From UBA2108 sp002713215 (GTDB lineage: Bacteria; Bacteroidota; Bacteroidia; Flavobacteriales_G; Salibacteraceae): a DNA stretch of 17,161 nt. Under the pieces are notes generated by a model, which was not told the DNA's origin, did no database searches, and saw only the letters and a program-made list of their open reading frames with translations. The position numbers were made by a program, and so were the translations under genes. Below are positions 1 through 7,618 of this stretch, one piece after another. The DNA lies in NCBI GenBank assembly GCA_937891015.1, contig CALAPY010000114.1, positions 1 to 17,161 on the forward strand, read 5' to 3'. Position 1 is the stretch's first letter, and each line of letters starts with the position of its first letter.

Positions 1-16
1 GGGCAATTTTTCTTTT

Positions 17-56
17 GCTTCGGTTTTCTTTTTGTTGCCCAAAAAGAAAATGAAGC
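17..56 (-). terminator. AT-rich hairpin, probable terminator of the ligA-ydeI gene run
   Basis: A perfect 10-bp inverted repeat (24-33 with 41-50) surrounds a 7-nt loop, GTTGCCC. Beyond a small bulge the stem continues with GCTTC at 17-21 pairing with GAAGC at 52-56. It lies just downstream of the stop codon of the YdeI-family gene at 76, which is where a terminator of the minus-strand gene run is expected. The stem is mostly A-T and no clean T-run follows it, so a repeat element or a processing hairpin is also possible. A second pair, GGGCAA at 1-6 with TTGCCC at 35-40, could form a competing structure. Confidence 0.5.
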
Positions 57-75
57 CCAATTTTTGAGTTGACGT

Positions 76-561
76 TTAATCGTAAAACTTCTTACCCTTT
101 TCCAACTTTTCCATCATTCCAACAATCCGCTTCACTCTCGTTTCTTCGGATTTGGCTTCGTAAATCCAGTCCAGGTAGGCCTTTTTCTCTCCTTCTGAAA
201 AGGACTGAAAAGTCTCATACAATTCAGAAGGCTCATTTTTAAAGCATTCTATTATTTCCTTCGGAATTTCCAGCAAAGAATCGTCTGCGGATAGAATTAC
301 ATGTACCGTATCGCCGGCACTTTTTTTGATCTTCTTTCGAATTTCGGCTTTTACGGGAAGAAACAATCGGCCATTGCCCATAGGCATTAACTTGTATTGT
401 TTTAGTTCATATCCATCAATACTCCCTTTCACCTTTACCCAGCCAAATGGACTGTTTTTATTTTGAATGATCTCTGGAATTTCAGCGTAGGTCCAACCTC
501 CCTTTCCAGGAAACTTTTCCAAAACATAGCTTGAATTAACTAGTGGTTTCTCTTCACTCAT
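76..561 (-). CDS. YdeI/OmdA-family protein (DUF1905 plus OmdA domains)
   Basis: A 161-residue protein with two domains seen by pattern. Residues about 10-95 look like the DUF1905 beta-barrel-like domain (WVKVKGSIDGYELK, then GNGRLFLPVKAEIRKK and GDTVHVIL). Residues about 100-157 look like the OmdA domain, with the characteristic helix pair holding FSEGEKKAYLDWIYEAK, the ETR at 140-142, and KRIVGMMEKL. The family is often labelled 'YdeI/OmpD-associated' or 'bacteriocin protection', but its biochemical role is not established. There is no signal peptide or membrane segment, so it is presumably cytoplasmic. It starts at ATG 561, 20 bp behind the lipoprotein gene, and is the last gene of the minus-strand run, followed by the hairpin at 17-56. 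Family assignment is fairly sure; function is not. Confidence 0.8.
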   Translation of the reverse strand: MSEEKPLVNSSYVLEKFPGKGGWTYAEIPEIIQNKNSPFGWVKVKGSIDGYELKQYKLMPMGNGRLFLPVKAEIRKKIKKSAGDTVHVILSADDSLLEIPKEIIECFKNEPSELYETFQSFSEGEKKAYLDWIYEAKSEETRVKRIVGMMEKLEKGKKFYD

Positions 562-581
562 TCTTTTAAATCACAATCGGT

Positions 582-1301
582 TTAGTTCCTTCTTAGAATT
601 GAAAATTCGGTAACCTGACCATTGGTATAATTAATAAAATCAATGGACGAAGAATTGATCTCTTTTACAAAAAAGAAATTGCTTGTACCTAACTCGTTGG
701 TTGAGTGATTCAGAAATAAGACATTCATGTTTTCCCTAATACTCCAGGCTTCTTTTAACTTATCACTGGTTTCACCTATCCTAAGATAACACTCCTTGTT
801 ACTATTAGGAATACCGGCATATGGATTTCCAGTAAGCTCAATTTCATATTCCTTTCCCAGCATCTGTAGTTTCCAGGTCTGCCCAGTTAATTCCCTTTCC
901 AAAGCTTCTTCCCCAATATTGTTTTTGGTTTCAAAAAGTGGAATAAAAACTTCATGCGCTTTGTTGTTTTTTAATTCAAGAACTTCTGAATCATAAGTAA
1001 ATATAGCCCCCTCTTTAGGGTAGCTTTTTGTTCGGTCATTATAGAAATAAAACAACCCATTGTCGAGTTTATACTTCATTATTTTCGGTATGTCAGTAAG
1101 TGTTTTATCTATCTCTATGATAGAATCGGACTTAAATGTCCAGACCGTCCCTCCTGTTCTTTCCTGAACACTTAGAAATGTTAATCCAATTAAAGGATTC
1201 TTGTCGTTTATTGAAACTAAATTTCTCTCAGTCTTGCCAGTGAATTTGCAGGCTCCTACGGTGAACAAGATCAATAAACAAACAAAGAATACCACTCTCA
1301 T
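582..1301 (-). CDS. Uncharacterised lipoprotein
   Basis: A 239-residue protein that I do not recognise. The N-terminus is a lipoprotein signal peptide: M-R, a hydrophobic stretch FFVCLLILFTVGA, then Cys18 in a V-G-A-C lipobox. It should therefore be lipidated and anchored to the inner or outer membrane facing the periplasm. The mature part is rich in beta-strand-like segments and seems to fall into two similar halves. Residues about 36-120 begin with NPLIGLTFLSV, and residues about 138-239 begin with LTGQTWKLQML; each goes on to a Phe/Tyr-rich strand region. This would suit a duplicated lipocalin-like or small beta-barrel fold, but that is inference only. It starts at ATG 1301, 13 bp after the acetyltransferase, and lies 20 bp before the YdeI-family gene, in the same transcription direction. 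Confidence 0.75.
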   Translation of the reverse strand: MRVVFFVCLLILFTVGACKFTGKTERNLVSINDKNPLIGLTFLSVQERTGGTVWTFKSDSIIEIDKTLTDIPKIMKYKLDNGLFYFYNDRTKSYPKEGAIFTYDSEVLELKNNKAHEVFIPLFETKNNIGEEALERELTGQTWKLQMLGKEYEIELTGNPYAGIPNSNKECYLRIGETSDKLKEAWSIRENMNVLFLNHSTNELGTSNFFFVKEINSSSIDFINYTNGQVTEFSILRRN

Positions 1302-1314
1302 AGGCTAATAAATA

Positions 1315-1869
1315 TCATGGAAGGCTTTTCTTCCATTCCTCATTTAAGATCGCATAAATCACATCATCAACCCATTCGTCATTCATACGATAGCTCTTAA
1401 CAAAGTGGGCCTCTTTCCTCATGCCTAGACTTTCAACCATATTTATAGATGCTTTATTGCGCGGATCAATGGAAGCAATTATCCTGTGTTTATTGTGCTC
1501 AACAAACAAATACTCCATTACTCGTTTCAGCGATTCAATAGCATAACCCTTCTTATGCTCTTCCTGCATAAGGGTTCCACCTATTTCCGCCTGGAATGAA
1601 TCTTTACCGATAAAATGAACTCCAATATCACCAATCATAGAATTTGAACTTCGCTTAATAACAGCAAATTGAAACCAGCTGTCACCCTTACCAAACTCAC
1701 TCTTAAGTAATTTCGAAATAAACGACTCGGTTTCTTCAATACTCTTAGGAATAAACCCTTGGTATTGATTGATTTCTGCGTTTGATCGGTAGCTATAAAA
1801 GACAGGTGCATCGCTCATTTCAATGGGACGCAACAAGAGCCTTTCTGTTTCTAGTTTTATGGACCTCAT
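1315..1869 (-). CDS. GNAT-family N-acetyltransferase, RimJ/RimL type
   Basis: A 184-residue protein of the usual length for RimJ/RimL-type GNAT enzymes, which transfer the acetyl group of acetyl-CoA to an amine. The N-terminal signature LETERLLLRPIEMSDAP (6-22) is typical of the subfamily. The acetyl-CoA-binding turn of motif A is seen as EEHKKGYAIESL (103-114). It is followed by a helix and the strand HRIIASIDPRNKASINMVESLGM (128-150), the classic conserved C-terminal part of these enzymes. The substrate cannot be read from sequence: it may be a protein N-terminus, an amino acid or a drug-like amine. It starts at ATG 1869, 2 bp downstream of the methyltransferase stop codon, so it is almost certainly co-transcribed and perhaps translationally coupled. 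It is cytoplasmic, with no signal or membrane segment. Confidence 0.9.
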   Translation of the reverse strand: MRSIKLETERLLLRPIEMSDAPVFYSYRSNAEINQYQGFIPKSIEETESFISKLLKSEFGKGDSWFQFAVIKRSSNSMIGDIGVHFIGKDSFQAEIGGTLMQEEHKKGYAIESLKRVMEYLFVEHNKHRIIASIDPRNKASINMVESLGMRKEAHFVKSYRMNDEWVDDVIYAILNEEWKKSLP

Positions 1870-1871
1870 GT

Positions 1872-2663
1872 TTAACGTTTAGTAACCACTATGGAATAAA
1901 CCAATGGGACTTTATCTTCAAACGGAGTAATTCTATACTTTCCAGGCTCTACTTCCACCGAATGATTGACAAAAGCATAAGGCGAATAATCATATTCCTG
2001 AAACTGCCCAATGGACAATCCTTGAGCCATTAAGCTGGTAAACACTTCACTTAAGGAGTGGTTCCAGCATACGTATTTCTGTTTTATTTCAGCCGATCGA
2101 TCGGCATAGGTTCCTTCTTCCTCTTCAATTATTGGTTGTTCATTGAAATAGTTGTAACCTACTTTGTTCATATCGTCATCGAACATCCAAACCAAGGGAT
2201 GGAATTCTACAAAAACGAATTTTCCACCTGGTTTTAGGAACTTCGAAATAACACCTGCCCATTTATCCAGATCGGGCAACCAGGATATGGTTCCGTAACT
2301 GGTATAGACTATATCGAACTGCTCATTCAAATGATTGGGCAAGTCATAAATATCGCAGCATATAAACTGAGCTGTTGATCCTGTGTCCTTTGCTAATTCC
2401 CTGGCCTTTTGAATGGATTGATCGGACAGGTCAACACCAACCGTTTCGGCTCCCAAGCGACTCAATGAAATGGTATCCTGGCCAAAGTGACACTGCAAAT
2501 GAAGAATTCGCAGCCCCCCTATGTCCCCCAGTAAATCCAATTCAATTTGATTCAATGAAGAGGCTCCCTGTACAAAACCTTCGAGATTATAAAAATCTGA
2601 TTTAAGGTGAGACTCTAACCTATTGTTCCAGGATTCCTTGTTTATTTCCAGGTAATCTTTCAT
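1872..2663 (-). CDS. Class I SAM-dependent methyltransferase
   Basis: A 263-residue protein with a Rossmann-type methyltransferase core. Motif I is LHLQCHFGQDT (55-65), motif II is VGVDLS with the acidic residue Asp78, a binding-loop acidic pair is seen as CDIYDLP (103-109), and motif post-III is LKPGGKF (143-149). The H-F-G-Q version of motif I, in place of G-x-G-x-G, is common in a family of small-molecule methyltransferases. The C-terminal third (residues about 175-263, with many Glu, Tyr and Trp) probably forms the substrate lid. The substrate is unknown. Its ATG overlaps the ligA stop codon in an ATGA arrangement, which favours translational coupling to ligA. The gene is followed 2 bp later by a GNAT acetyltransferase. 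Confidence 0.88.
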   Translation of the reverse strand: MKDYLEINKESWNNRLESHLKSDFYNLEGFVQGASSLNQIELDLLGDIGGLRILHLQCHFGQDTISLSRLGAETVGVDLSDQSIQKARELAKDTGSTAQFICCDIYDLPNHLNEQFDIVYTSYGTISWLPDLDKWAGVISKFLKPGGKFVFVEFHPLVWMFDDDMNKVGYNYFNEQPIIEEEEGTYADRSAEIKQKYVCWNHSLSEVFTSLMAQGLSIGQFQEYDYSPYAFVNHSVEVEPGKYRITPFEDKVPLVYSIVVTKR

Positions 2664-4675
2664 CCTTGAAGCATTTCTACAAACTCGTTTTCTGATATCA
2701 TTTTCACTTCCAACTTTTCGGCCTTAGCCAACTTTGAAGGGCCCATATTCTCTCCCCGAATCAGGTAGGATGTTTTTTTAGAAATGGAGCTTACATTCTT
2801 TCCTCCGTTGTCCTCAATCATTTTTTTGAGTTCGTCCCGGCTATGGTTTTCAAATACTCCGGAAATAACAAAGCTTAATCCCTGGAGTTTATCCGTTGTG
2901 TTTAGTAATTGTTCTTCGGACAATTCAAACTTCAACCCAGCCTCTTTTAAGCGGATAAGTTCATTTAGGTTATCCTCATTTTCAAAATAGCCAATAATGC
3001 TTTCTGCAATCCGATCACCTATTTCGTCCACTCCAACCAACTCTTCAAAATTTGCATTTTGCAGGGCATCTATTGACTTGTAATGTTTGGCTAATTTTTT
3101 GGCAACGGTTTCACCGACAAATCGAATTCCAATGGCAAAGAGAACCTTTTCAAAAGGAACTTGTTTGGATGCTTCCAGACCGGCTAGCAGGTTCTCGACA
3201 CTTTTTTCTGCAAAGCGATCGAGTGCGATTAGTTGATCGTAGGTCAGGTCATACAAATCGCTACTTCTACGAATCATTCCTTTACTCACAAGCAGGTCCA
3301 CAGTCTCGCTTCCGAGTCCATCTATATCCATGGCCTTGCGGGAAATAAAATGATCGATTCTTCCCTTGATCTGTGGAGGACATCCCACATCGTTTGGACA
3401 GTAATGCTGAGCCTCTCCTTCTTCTCGGGTCAAAAGCGTCTGGCATTCTGGGCAATGTTGAATGTATTCTATTTCACGAGCGTCATTTTTCCGTTTGGAT
3501 AGGTCTACACCGGTAATTTTAGGAATAATTTCTCCACCCTTCTCTACATGGACCCAATCTCCATCGTGTAGGCCCAGTTTTTCAATTTGGTCTGCATTGT
3601 GCAAGGAGGCCCTCTTAACTGTGGTACCTGCAAGGAGCACGGGATCTAAGTTTGCTACCGGTGTTATGGCCCCGGTTCTACCCACCTGATAGGTCACCTC
3701 TATCAATTGGGTTAATGCGGCTTCTGCCTTAAACTTGTAACTAATAGCCCAACGAGGTGATTTTGCAGTAAATCCCAATTCTTCCTGAACGTTATAGTCA
3801 TTAACTTTTATAACCACTCCGTCAATTTCGAAAGGGAGGTTTTTACGTTCTTCGTCCCAGTAGTTTACGAAATCCATAATCCCCTCAATGTCTTTGCATT
3901 TTTCGATAAACCGCTTTCCTGAAACCGGAGTTTTCATTCCCCAGGTACCTGCACCTACTACGCTGTCATAATGATTGGAAAATAACTTCTCGTTCACATA
4001 TACTCCATAAAGCATACAGTCAAGTCCCCGGCTTGCAACGACAGAGGAATCCTGCATTTTTATGGTTCCGGAGGCTGTATTTCTAGGGTTTTTAAATTGA
4101 TCTTCACCAATTTCTTCACGCTCCCGGTTAAGCTTATCAAAAGCTTCCAACGGAAAGAATATCTCACCGCGAATTTCTAGTTCATTGGGGTAGTCTCCCT
4201 GCAATTTTAAAGGAACCGTTTTTATTGTCCGAACATTTGCGGTTACCTCTTCTCCCTGTGTTCCATCACCCCTGGTTACGGCTTGATAGAGGTTCCCATT
4301 CTTGTATTTGATACCTATAGCTACACCATCGTATTTCAATTCGCAGACATACTCAATATTACCTTCACTTAATTTGCTGTTTCTTACCTCCCACTCTTCA
4401 AGTTCTTCCTTAGAGTAGGTATTGGCCAATGAAAGCATAGGTATATCGTGCTTTACGGTATTGAATTTTTTGGTTATATCTCCTCCAACTCTTTTGGTGG
4501 GTGAATTCTCATCAGCGTATTGCGGGTACGATTCTTCGAGTTGCTGAAGTTCCTTAAGCTTCATATCAAAATCGTAGTCCGACATTTTGGAATCGCTCAA
4601 CACGTAGTAGTCATAATTTGCTTGCTGAAGAGCTGCCGTAAGGTTTTGTATTTTTTGAAGTATATCTTGAGACAC
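2660..4675 (-). CDS. ligA: NAD+-dependent DNA ligase LigA
   Basis: This enzyme seals 3'-OH/5'-phosphate nicks during replication and repair, using NAD+ as adenylate donor. Its 671 residues equal the length of E. coli LigA and all domains are present. Domain Ia (about 1-70) carries the NMN-contacting YDYYVLSD and Y-D-F motifs. The adenylation domain has the nucleophile Lys114 in CELKYDGVA, plus ELEIRGEIFFP (165-175) and DGVVIK (285-290). An OB fold (about 318-400) precedes a four-Cys zinc finger (Cys408, 411, 426, 432), then helix-hairpin-helix repeats (about 440-590), and a BRCT domain (about 596-671) ends the protein. The start is GTG at 4675; the next upstream in-frame stop leaves no ATG, and the first internal Met (31) would remove conserved residues. 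It overlaps the methyltransferase by 4 bp and heads a five-gene run. Confidence 0.98.
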   Translation of the reverse strand: MSQDILQKIQNLTAALQQANYDYYVLSDSKMSDYDFDMKLKELQQLEESYPQYADENSPTKRVGGDITKKFNTVKHDIPMLSLANTYSKEELEEWEVRNSKLSEGNIEYVCELKYDGVAIGIKYKNGNLYQAVTRGDGTQGEEVTANVRTIKTVPLKLQGDYPNELEIRGEIFFPLEAFDKLNREREEIGEDQFKNPRNTASGTIKMQDSSVVASRGLDCMLYGVYVNEKLFSNHYDSVVGAGTWGMKTPVSGKRFIEKCKDIEGIMDFVNYWDEERKNLPFEIDGVVIKVNDYNVQEELGFTAKSPRWAISYKFKAEAALTQLIEVTYQVGRTGAITPVANLDPVLLAGTTVKRASLHNADQIEKLGLHDGDWVHVEKGGEIIPKITGVDLSKRKNDAREIEYIQHCPECQTLLTREEGEAQHYCPNDVGCPPQIKGRIDHFISRKAMDIDGLGSETVDLLVSKGMIRRSSDLYDLTYDQLIALDRFAEKSVENLLAGLEASKQVPFEKVLFAIGIRFVGETVAKKLAKHYKSIDALQNANFEELVGVDEIGDRIAESIIGYFENEDNLNELIRLKEAGLKFELSEEQLLNTTDKLQGLSFVISGVFENHSRDELKKMIEDNGGKNVSSISKKTSYLIRGENMGPSKLAKAEKLEVKMISENEFVEMLQG

Positions 4676-4722
4676 GGTGTTTGTATTAAAATCTACGTTG
4701 ACTCAATATTAGGCAGATTTCT

Positions 4723-5094
4723 TTAATCTTGACTCCATCTACTGTGGCGATACAGAAAAAGTATCAACACTGCACCAAGTGTAGCTAATCCAAGTCCGAA
4801 GTAGGTCAGAATGGAGGCACCAGGATAATGTTGAATTTTAAAGAGTTGTCCAACAGTTAAATAGGACAATCCGTAACTTAGAATTATAGTTGGTAAGTTC
4901 GATTTGAGGAAGAATGAAATTATTATATGGACTATAATGTAACTGAATGTACTATACGTACTTATGAACCCAAACACCGGTATTATACTATCCTTGTCTG
5001 GTCTAAACAATGTTACTGTTAGAATTAAAGTTACCAGTTGCGCAATGAGAATTGGGACAACAAATCCCCAGAAAATTCTTTTCAATCGTTGCAC
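4723..5094 (-). CDS. Small four-helix membrane protein of the ABC module
   Basis: A 123-residue, very hydrophobic protein. Four transmembrane segments are visible at about 10-30, 40-63, 67-88 and 92-115. The N-terminus is basic (QRLKR) and the end is positively charged (RHSRW). I do not recognise a family. It starts with GTG at 5094, only 3 bp after the TAG stop of the ABC ATPase and in the same reading frame, so the two proteins are separated by a single amber codon. A TAGGA stretch before the GTG could act as a weak ribosome-binding site. Its position suggests a partner of the transporter encoded by the two genes upstream. An alternative is that it forms the C-terminal part of an ATPase fusion after stop-codon readthrough, for which there is no direct evidence. 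Confidence 0.7.
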   Translation of the reverse strand: MQRLKRIFWGFVVPILIAQLVTLILTVTLFRPDKDSIIPVFGFISTYSTFSYIIVHIIISFFLKSNLPTIILSYGLSYLTVGQLFKIQHYPGASILTYFGLGLATLGAVLILFLYRHSRWSQD

Positions 5095-5097
5095 TTC

Positions 5098-5778
5098 CTA
5101 GCTTAAATTCAGTTGTTCTACTTTACTCCCAATTCCAGACTTTCTCATCTTCTTCTCAATTTGTTCGAATTCTCCTTTAAGCGCTGATACTTCAATTTTT
5201 CCATCTTTCAAATAATGCAGTGTATCGCATATTTGATCCAGTGTTGAAAATATATGGGAGGACAAAATCACCACTTTTTTTAATTCCTTTAGTTTTTGAA
5301 TTACTTCCAAAATGAGTGCGTTGCTATGAATATCAACTCCGTTAAACGGTTCATCAAGAATAAATATTTCATTTCCCTGAATTAGAATTGCCGTTAGGGC
5401 CAATTTCTTTTTCATACCGGTTGAATAGGCATCTGCGTACCGGTTAAGAGGAAGATCAAACACATTCTTTTCTTCTATGTTGTCAATTCCAACATGCCTA
5501 GCATTGCACATTAAACGGAGATACTCCATCCCGGTAACCCTAGACAACATGTGCGGATTGGTAAATAGAAATCCGGTAACATCTTTTAGATTGGCCGCAG
5601 CATATTCGATTTTTCCTTCATAGGTTTCAAGCCCTGCCAGGCATTTAAAGAGTGTTGTTTTACCAGCACCATTTTCGCCAACAATTCCATTAATTTCTCC
5701 GGGTTTAAAATTCAGTGAAATCTCTTTCAGCACTTTGTTGTCACCGTATGACTTACTTAATGACTTAATTCTGATCAT
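5098..5778 (-). CDS. ABC transporter ATP-binding protein
   Basis: A 226-residue ATPase of the CcmA-like class, used with ABC-2-type permeases. Walker A is GENGAGKT (34-41), the ABC signature is the variant STGMK (119-123), and Walker B is IFILDEP (138-144) with Glu143 as the catalytic base. The D-loop follows as NGVDIHS and the switch His is His175 (SSHI). The region where the Q-loop glutamine is expected reads LFTNPHML (71-78), so the usual Gln appears replaced by Thr or Asn. The ATG at 5778 overlaps the permease stop codon by 4 bp (ATGA), which couples it to the permease. It would power export, or conformational work at the inner membrane, of an unknown substrate. Confidence 0.92.
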   Translation of the reverse strand: MIRIKSLSKSYGDNKVLKEISLNFKPGEINGIVGENGAGKTTLFKCLAGLETYEGKIEYAAANLKDVTGFLFTNPHMLSRVTGMEYLRLMCNARHVGIDNIEEKNVFDLPLNRYADAYSTGMKKKLALTAILIQGNEIFILDEPFNGVDIHSNALILEVIQKLKELKKVVILSSHIFSTLDQICDTLHYLKDGKIEVSALKGEFEQIEKKMRKSGIGSKVEQLNLS

Positions 5779-6692
5779 GTCAACAAATGGGATAGATTGT
5801 GTTTTGATTTTGAAAACAGGTAGGGGATCAGCACTATTAACAAAGGTGGAAATAACATGCTGATGATTAGCATAACCATCTGGGTCGTATTTATTTCTGA
5901 GGGATAATAGGCATATTTAGCTATAGTGCTGACCGCGATGTAGATCATTCCCAGGAATTGAAACATGAGAATAAAATAGACTTTATCGAAATAGAAAAAG
6001 GCTAACAAAGCAGTTAAGGGCAGTCCAATATAAAAGCCATGAACCAGACCTGTCTTTATTTTTCCCCAGATAAATGAGGCAGGCTTTTCAGCGTGTATCC
6101 AGACAAAAAACTCCGGTTCGGAATAGGAGTAAAAGTTTAAACAAATGAAGTAAGTAACCAGAATCCCAAAAATTCCAATATTAAAATTGTCGACAACAAT
6201 AGATAGGATCGCCAATCCCAAACCGAGCAATAATGCCAGAATGGACTTTCGAAAACCAACAATAAATTCAAAAGGCTTTTTATAAAATGGCGTTGGTATA
6301 GCCCATACGACAGAATAAGTCCTGTCGGACATTGACATAACCACACTTGCCACTACAACTCCTAAGACATAAACATATTCCAGGTTATACAGAAGAAAAC
6401 CGGCAAAAGGCAGTACCAGTATTCCGTTTTCTATAATTCTTATGATTCTAAACTCAGGATTCGTAAAGGTGTTTTTCAGGAATTCATTTCTATCGGTTGT
6501 CCCCAATCCAGAAAGAGAGCTTAAGGCCAACACTGAATAAATAAGGGGCGCCTGACTAACGTACTCAAACAACGCCTGAGACAGTCCAAGAAAGAAAACG
6601 GCAACAGCAATTATGGTATATACCGGATTAAGCTTCTCTTCTTTTAAGAGACGATAAAGCCTTTTGAACTGGATTTGAAAATAGTAATACAA
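5775..6692 (-). CDS. ABC transporter permease-like integral membrane protein
   Basis: A 305-residue polytopic membrane protein with about seven or more hydrophobic segments, at about 23-43, 50-62, 92-118, 150-188 (two helices), 212-232, 238-262 and 272-296. It has a basic, aromatic N-terminal amphipathic stretch (YYYFQIQFKRLYRLLK). The gene precedes the ATPase with a 4-bp overlap, as expected for the membrane subunit of the same transporter. There is no ATG at the 5' end. The first usable start is TTG at 6692, an in-frame TAG lies two codons upstream, and the first internal Met is only around residue 118, so TTG is taken as the start. The substrate is unknown. A frameshifted or truncated 5' end is possible but less likely, because the N-terminus looks complete for this type of protein. 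Confidence 0.8.
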   Translation of the reverse strand: MYYYFQIQFKRLYRLLKEEKLNPVYTIIAVAVFFLGLSQALFEYVSQAPLIYSVLALSSLSGLGTTDRNEFLKNTFTNPEFRIIRIIENGILVLPFAGFLLYNLEYVYVLGVVVASVVMSMSDRTYSVVWAIPTPFYKKPFEFIVGFRKSILALLLGLGLAILSIVVDNFNIGIFGILVTYFICLNFYSYSEPEFFVWIHAEKPASFIWGKIKTGLVHGFYIGLPLTALLAFFYFDKVYFILMFQFLGMIYIAVSTIAKYAYYPSEINTTQMVMLIISMLFPPLLIVLIPYLFSKSKHNLSHLLT

Positions 6693-6707
6693 CTTCTAAT
6701 TGCTATG

Positions 6708-6719
6708 AATTGATCAATT
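6708..6719. promoter_or_regulatory. 12-bp palindrome before the ABC module, possible operator
   Basis: AATTGATCAATT is a perfect palindrome ending 16 bp upstream of the TTG start of the permease gene. A second, looser inverted repeat (TCTAAA at 6727-6732 with TTTAGA at 6740-6745) lies next to it. The position fits a repressor site for the transporter operon, but an AT-rich 12-mer can arise by chance and no regulator gene is nearby. The rest of this 101-bp gap (6693-6793) shows no clear terminator for the TPR gene upstream. Confidence 0.25.
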
Positions 6720-6793
6720 TGTCCGATCTAAAAATCGAATTTAGAAATTAAAATATGAAATGGTTACTTATAAACTTTCCTTAACAGTTTGGT

Positions 6794-7618
6794 TCAGTTA
6801 GTCATTGCCTTAATCAATTCCAATCCAATGTCTGATAAGTACACCTTATCGTAATGATGCGTATATGGATCACTCATCATTCTTCCTTTTTTGTATAGCT
6901 CAAGAGCTTCATCTATACGCCGGAGGTATTCTTCTTGATCTCCCACCATTTTGTAGGCCTTAGCCATATAAAATTGATTTTCGGCCAATGGATTTTCTTT
7001 CTGTTGCATTTGAAATACCTGGATCGCCTTTTCAGCATTTCCAATTTCCAGGTACAAAACTCCTAAATGTAAATAATCATAAAGTCCAAGAAAATGGTCT
7101 TCCTCATTCAGTTGAGTTTCAATAATCTCAATGGCTTTCTGCTTTTCTCCTAATGCTTTGTAACAAATTGCCCGTGCAATTTGCAAGTGGTAGTCTCCAT
7201 TAACGCAAGTACCCATGTCATAATCTATCAAACTATCCAATTGCTCAAAATCTTTAATGGCACCCTTATAATCCCTGAAAAATTGATAGCGACACCAACC
7301 TCTATATCCTAAACACTCTACCGGATCATACTTTACCGCCTTATCAATTAAAATCTTCCAGGTCAAAAAATCTCCACTCTTGAGGTACGCAACCGATTTC
7401 TCTTTGTAAGCGTAGTAATAAGTGGAATCAATGGCTAATGCCTCATCTAATATGGATTGAAACTCCCTACTGAATTGATAGTAGTTGCTCATTTCTTCTG
7501 CTTTTTCGCAAGCCAGGCATTTGAGGGTGTCTCCAGAATATTTATACACCATACAATTGGGTTGAGCCACAACAAATCTTGAAGCCAAGAAAACAAGAAT
7601 GAATAAAATCCCCCTCAT
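6794..7618 (-). CDS. Periplasmic tetratricopeptide-repeat protein
   Basis: A 274-residue protein with a Sec signal peptide (residues 1-19, cleavage likely after FVVAQ or VVA) and a short Cys-containing stretch CLAC at 34-37. It then carries a series of TPR-like helix pairs: about 67-99 (YYAYKEKSVAYLKSG...), 103-130 (YRGWCRYQFFRDYKGAIKDF), 144-171 (LQIARAICYKALGEKQKAIE) and 180-210 (YLHLGVLYLEIGNAEKAIQVF). A less regular pair lies at 213-246. TPR solenoids serve protein-protein contacts, here in the periplasm or at the envelope. Its ATG overlaps the stop of the preceding lipoprotein gene by 4 bp (ATGA), so the two are probably made together and may act together. The extra Cys residues (22, 34, 37, 102, 109, 138, 152) could form disulphides. 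Precise function unknown. Confidence 0.85.
   Translation of the reverse strand: MRGILFILVFLASRFVVAQPNCMVYKYSGDTLKCLACEKAEEMSNYYQFSREFQSILDEALAIDSTYYYAYKEKSVAYLKSGDFLTWKILIDKAVKYDPVECLGYRGWCRYQFFRDYKGAIKDFEQLDSLIDYDMGTCVNGDYHLQIARAICYKALGEKQKAIEIIETQLNEEDHFLGLYDYLHLGVLYLEIGNAEKAIQVFQMQQKENPLAENQFYMAKAYKMVGDQEEYLRRIDEALELYKKGRMMSDPYTHHYDKVYLSDIGLELIKAMTN

Noticed and set aside
4704..4711. TAATATTG on the minus strand as a -7 element for ligA
   Set aside because: It differs from TAnnTTTG at one of the fixed positions and no -33 element accompanies it; ligA may instead be read from the ABC module upstream.
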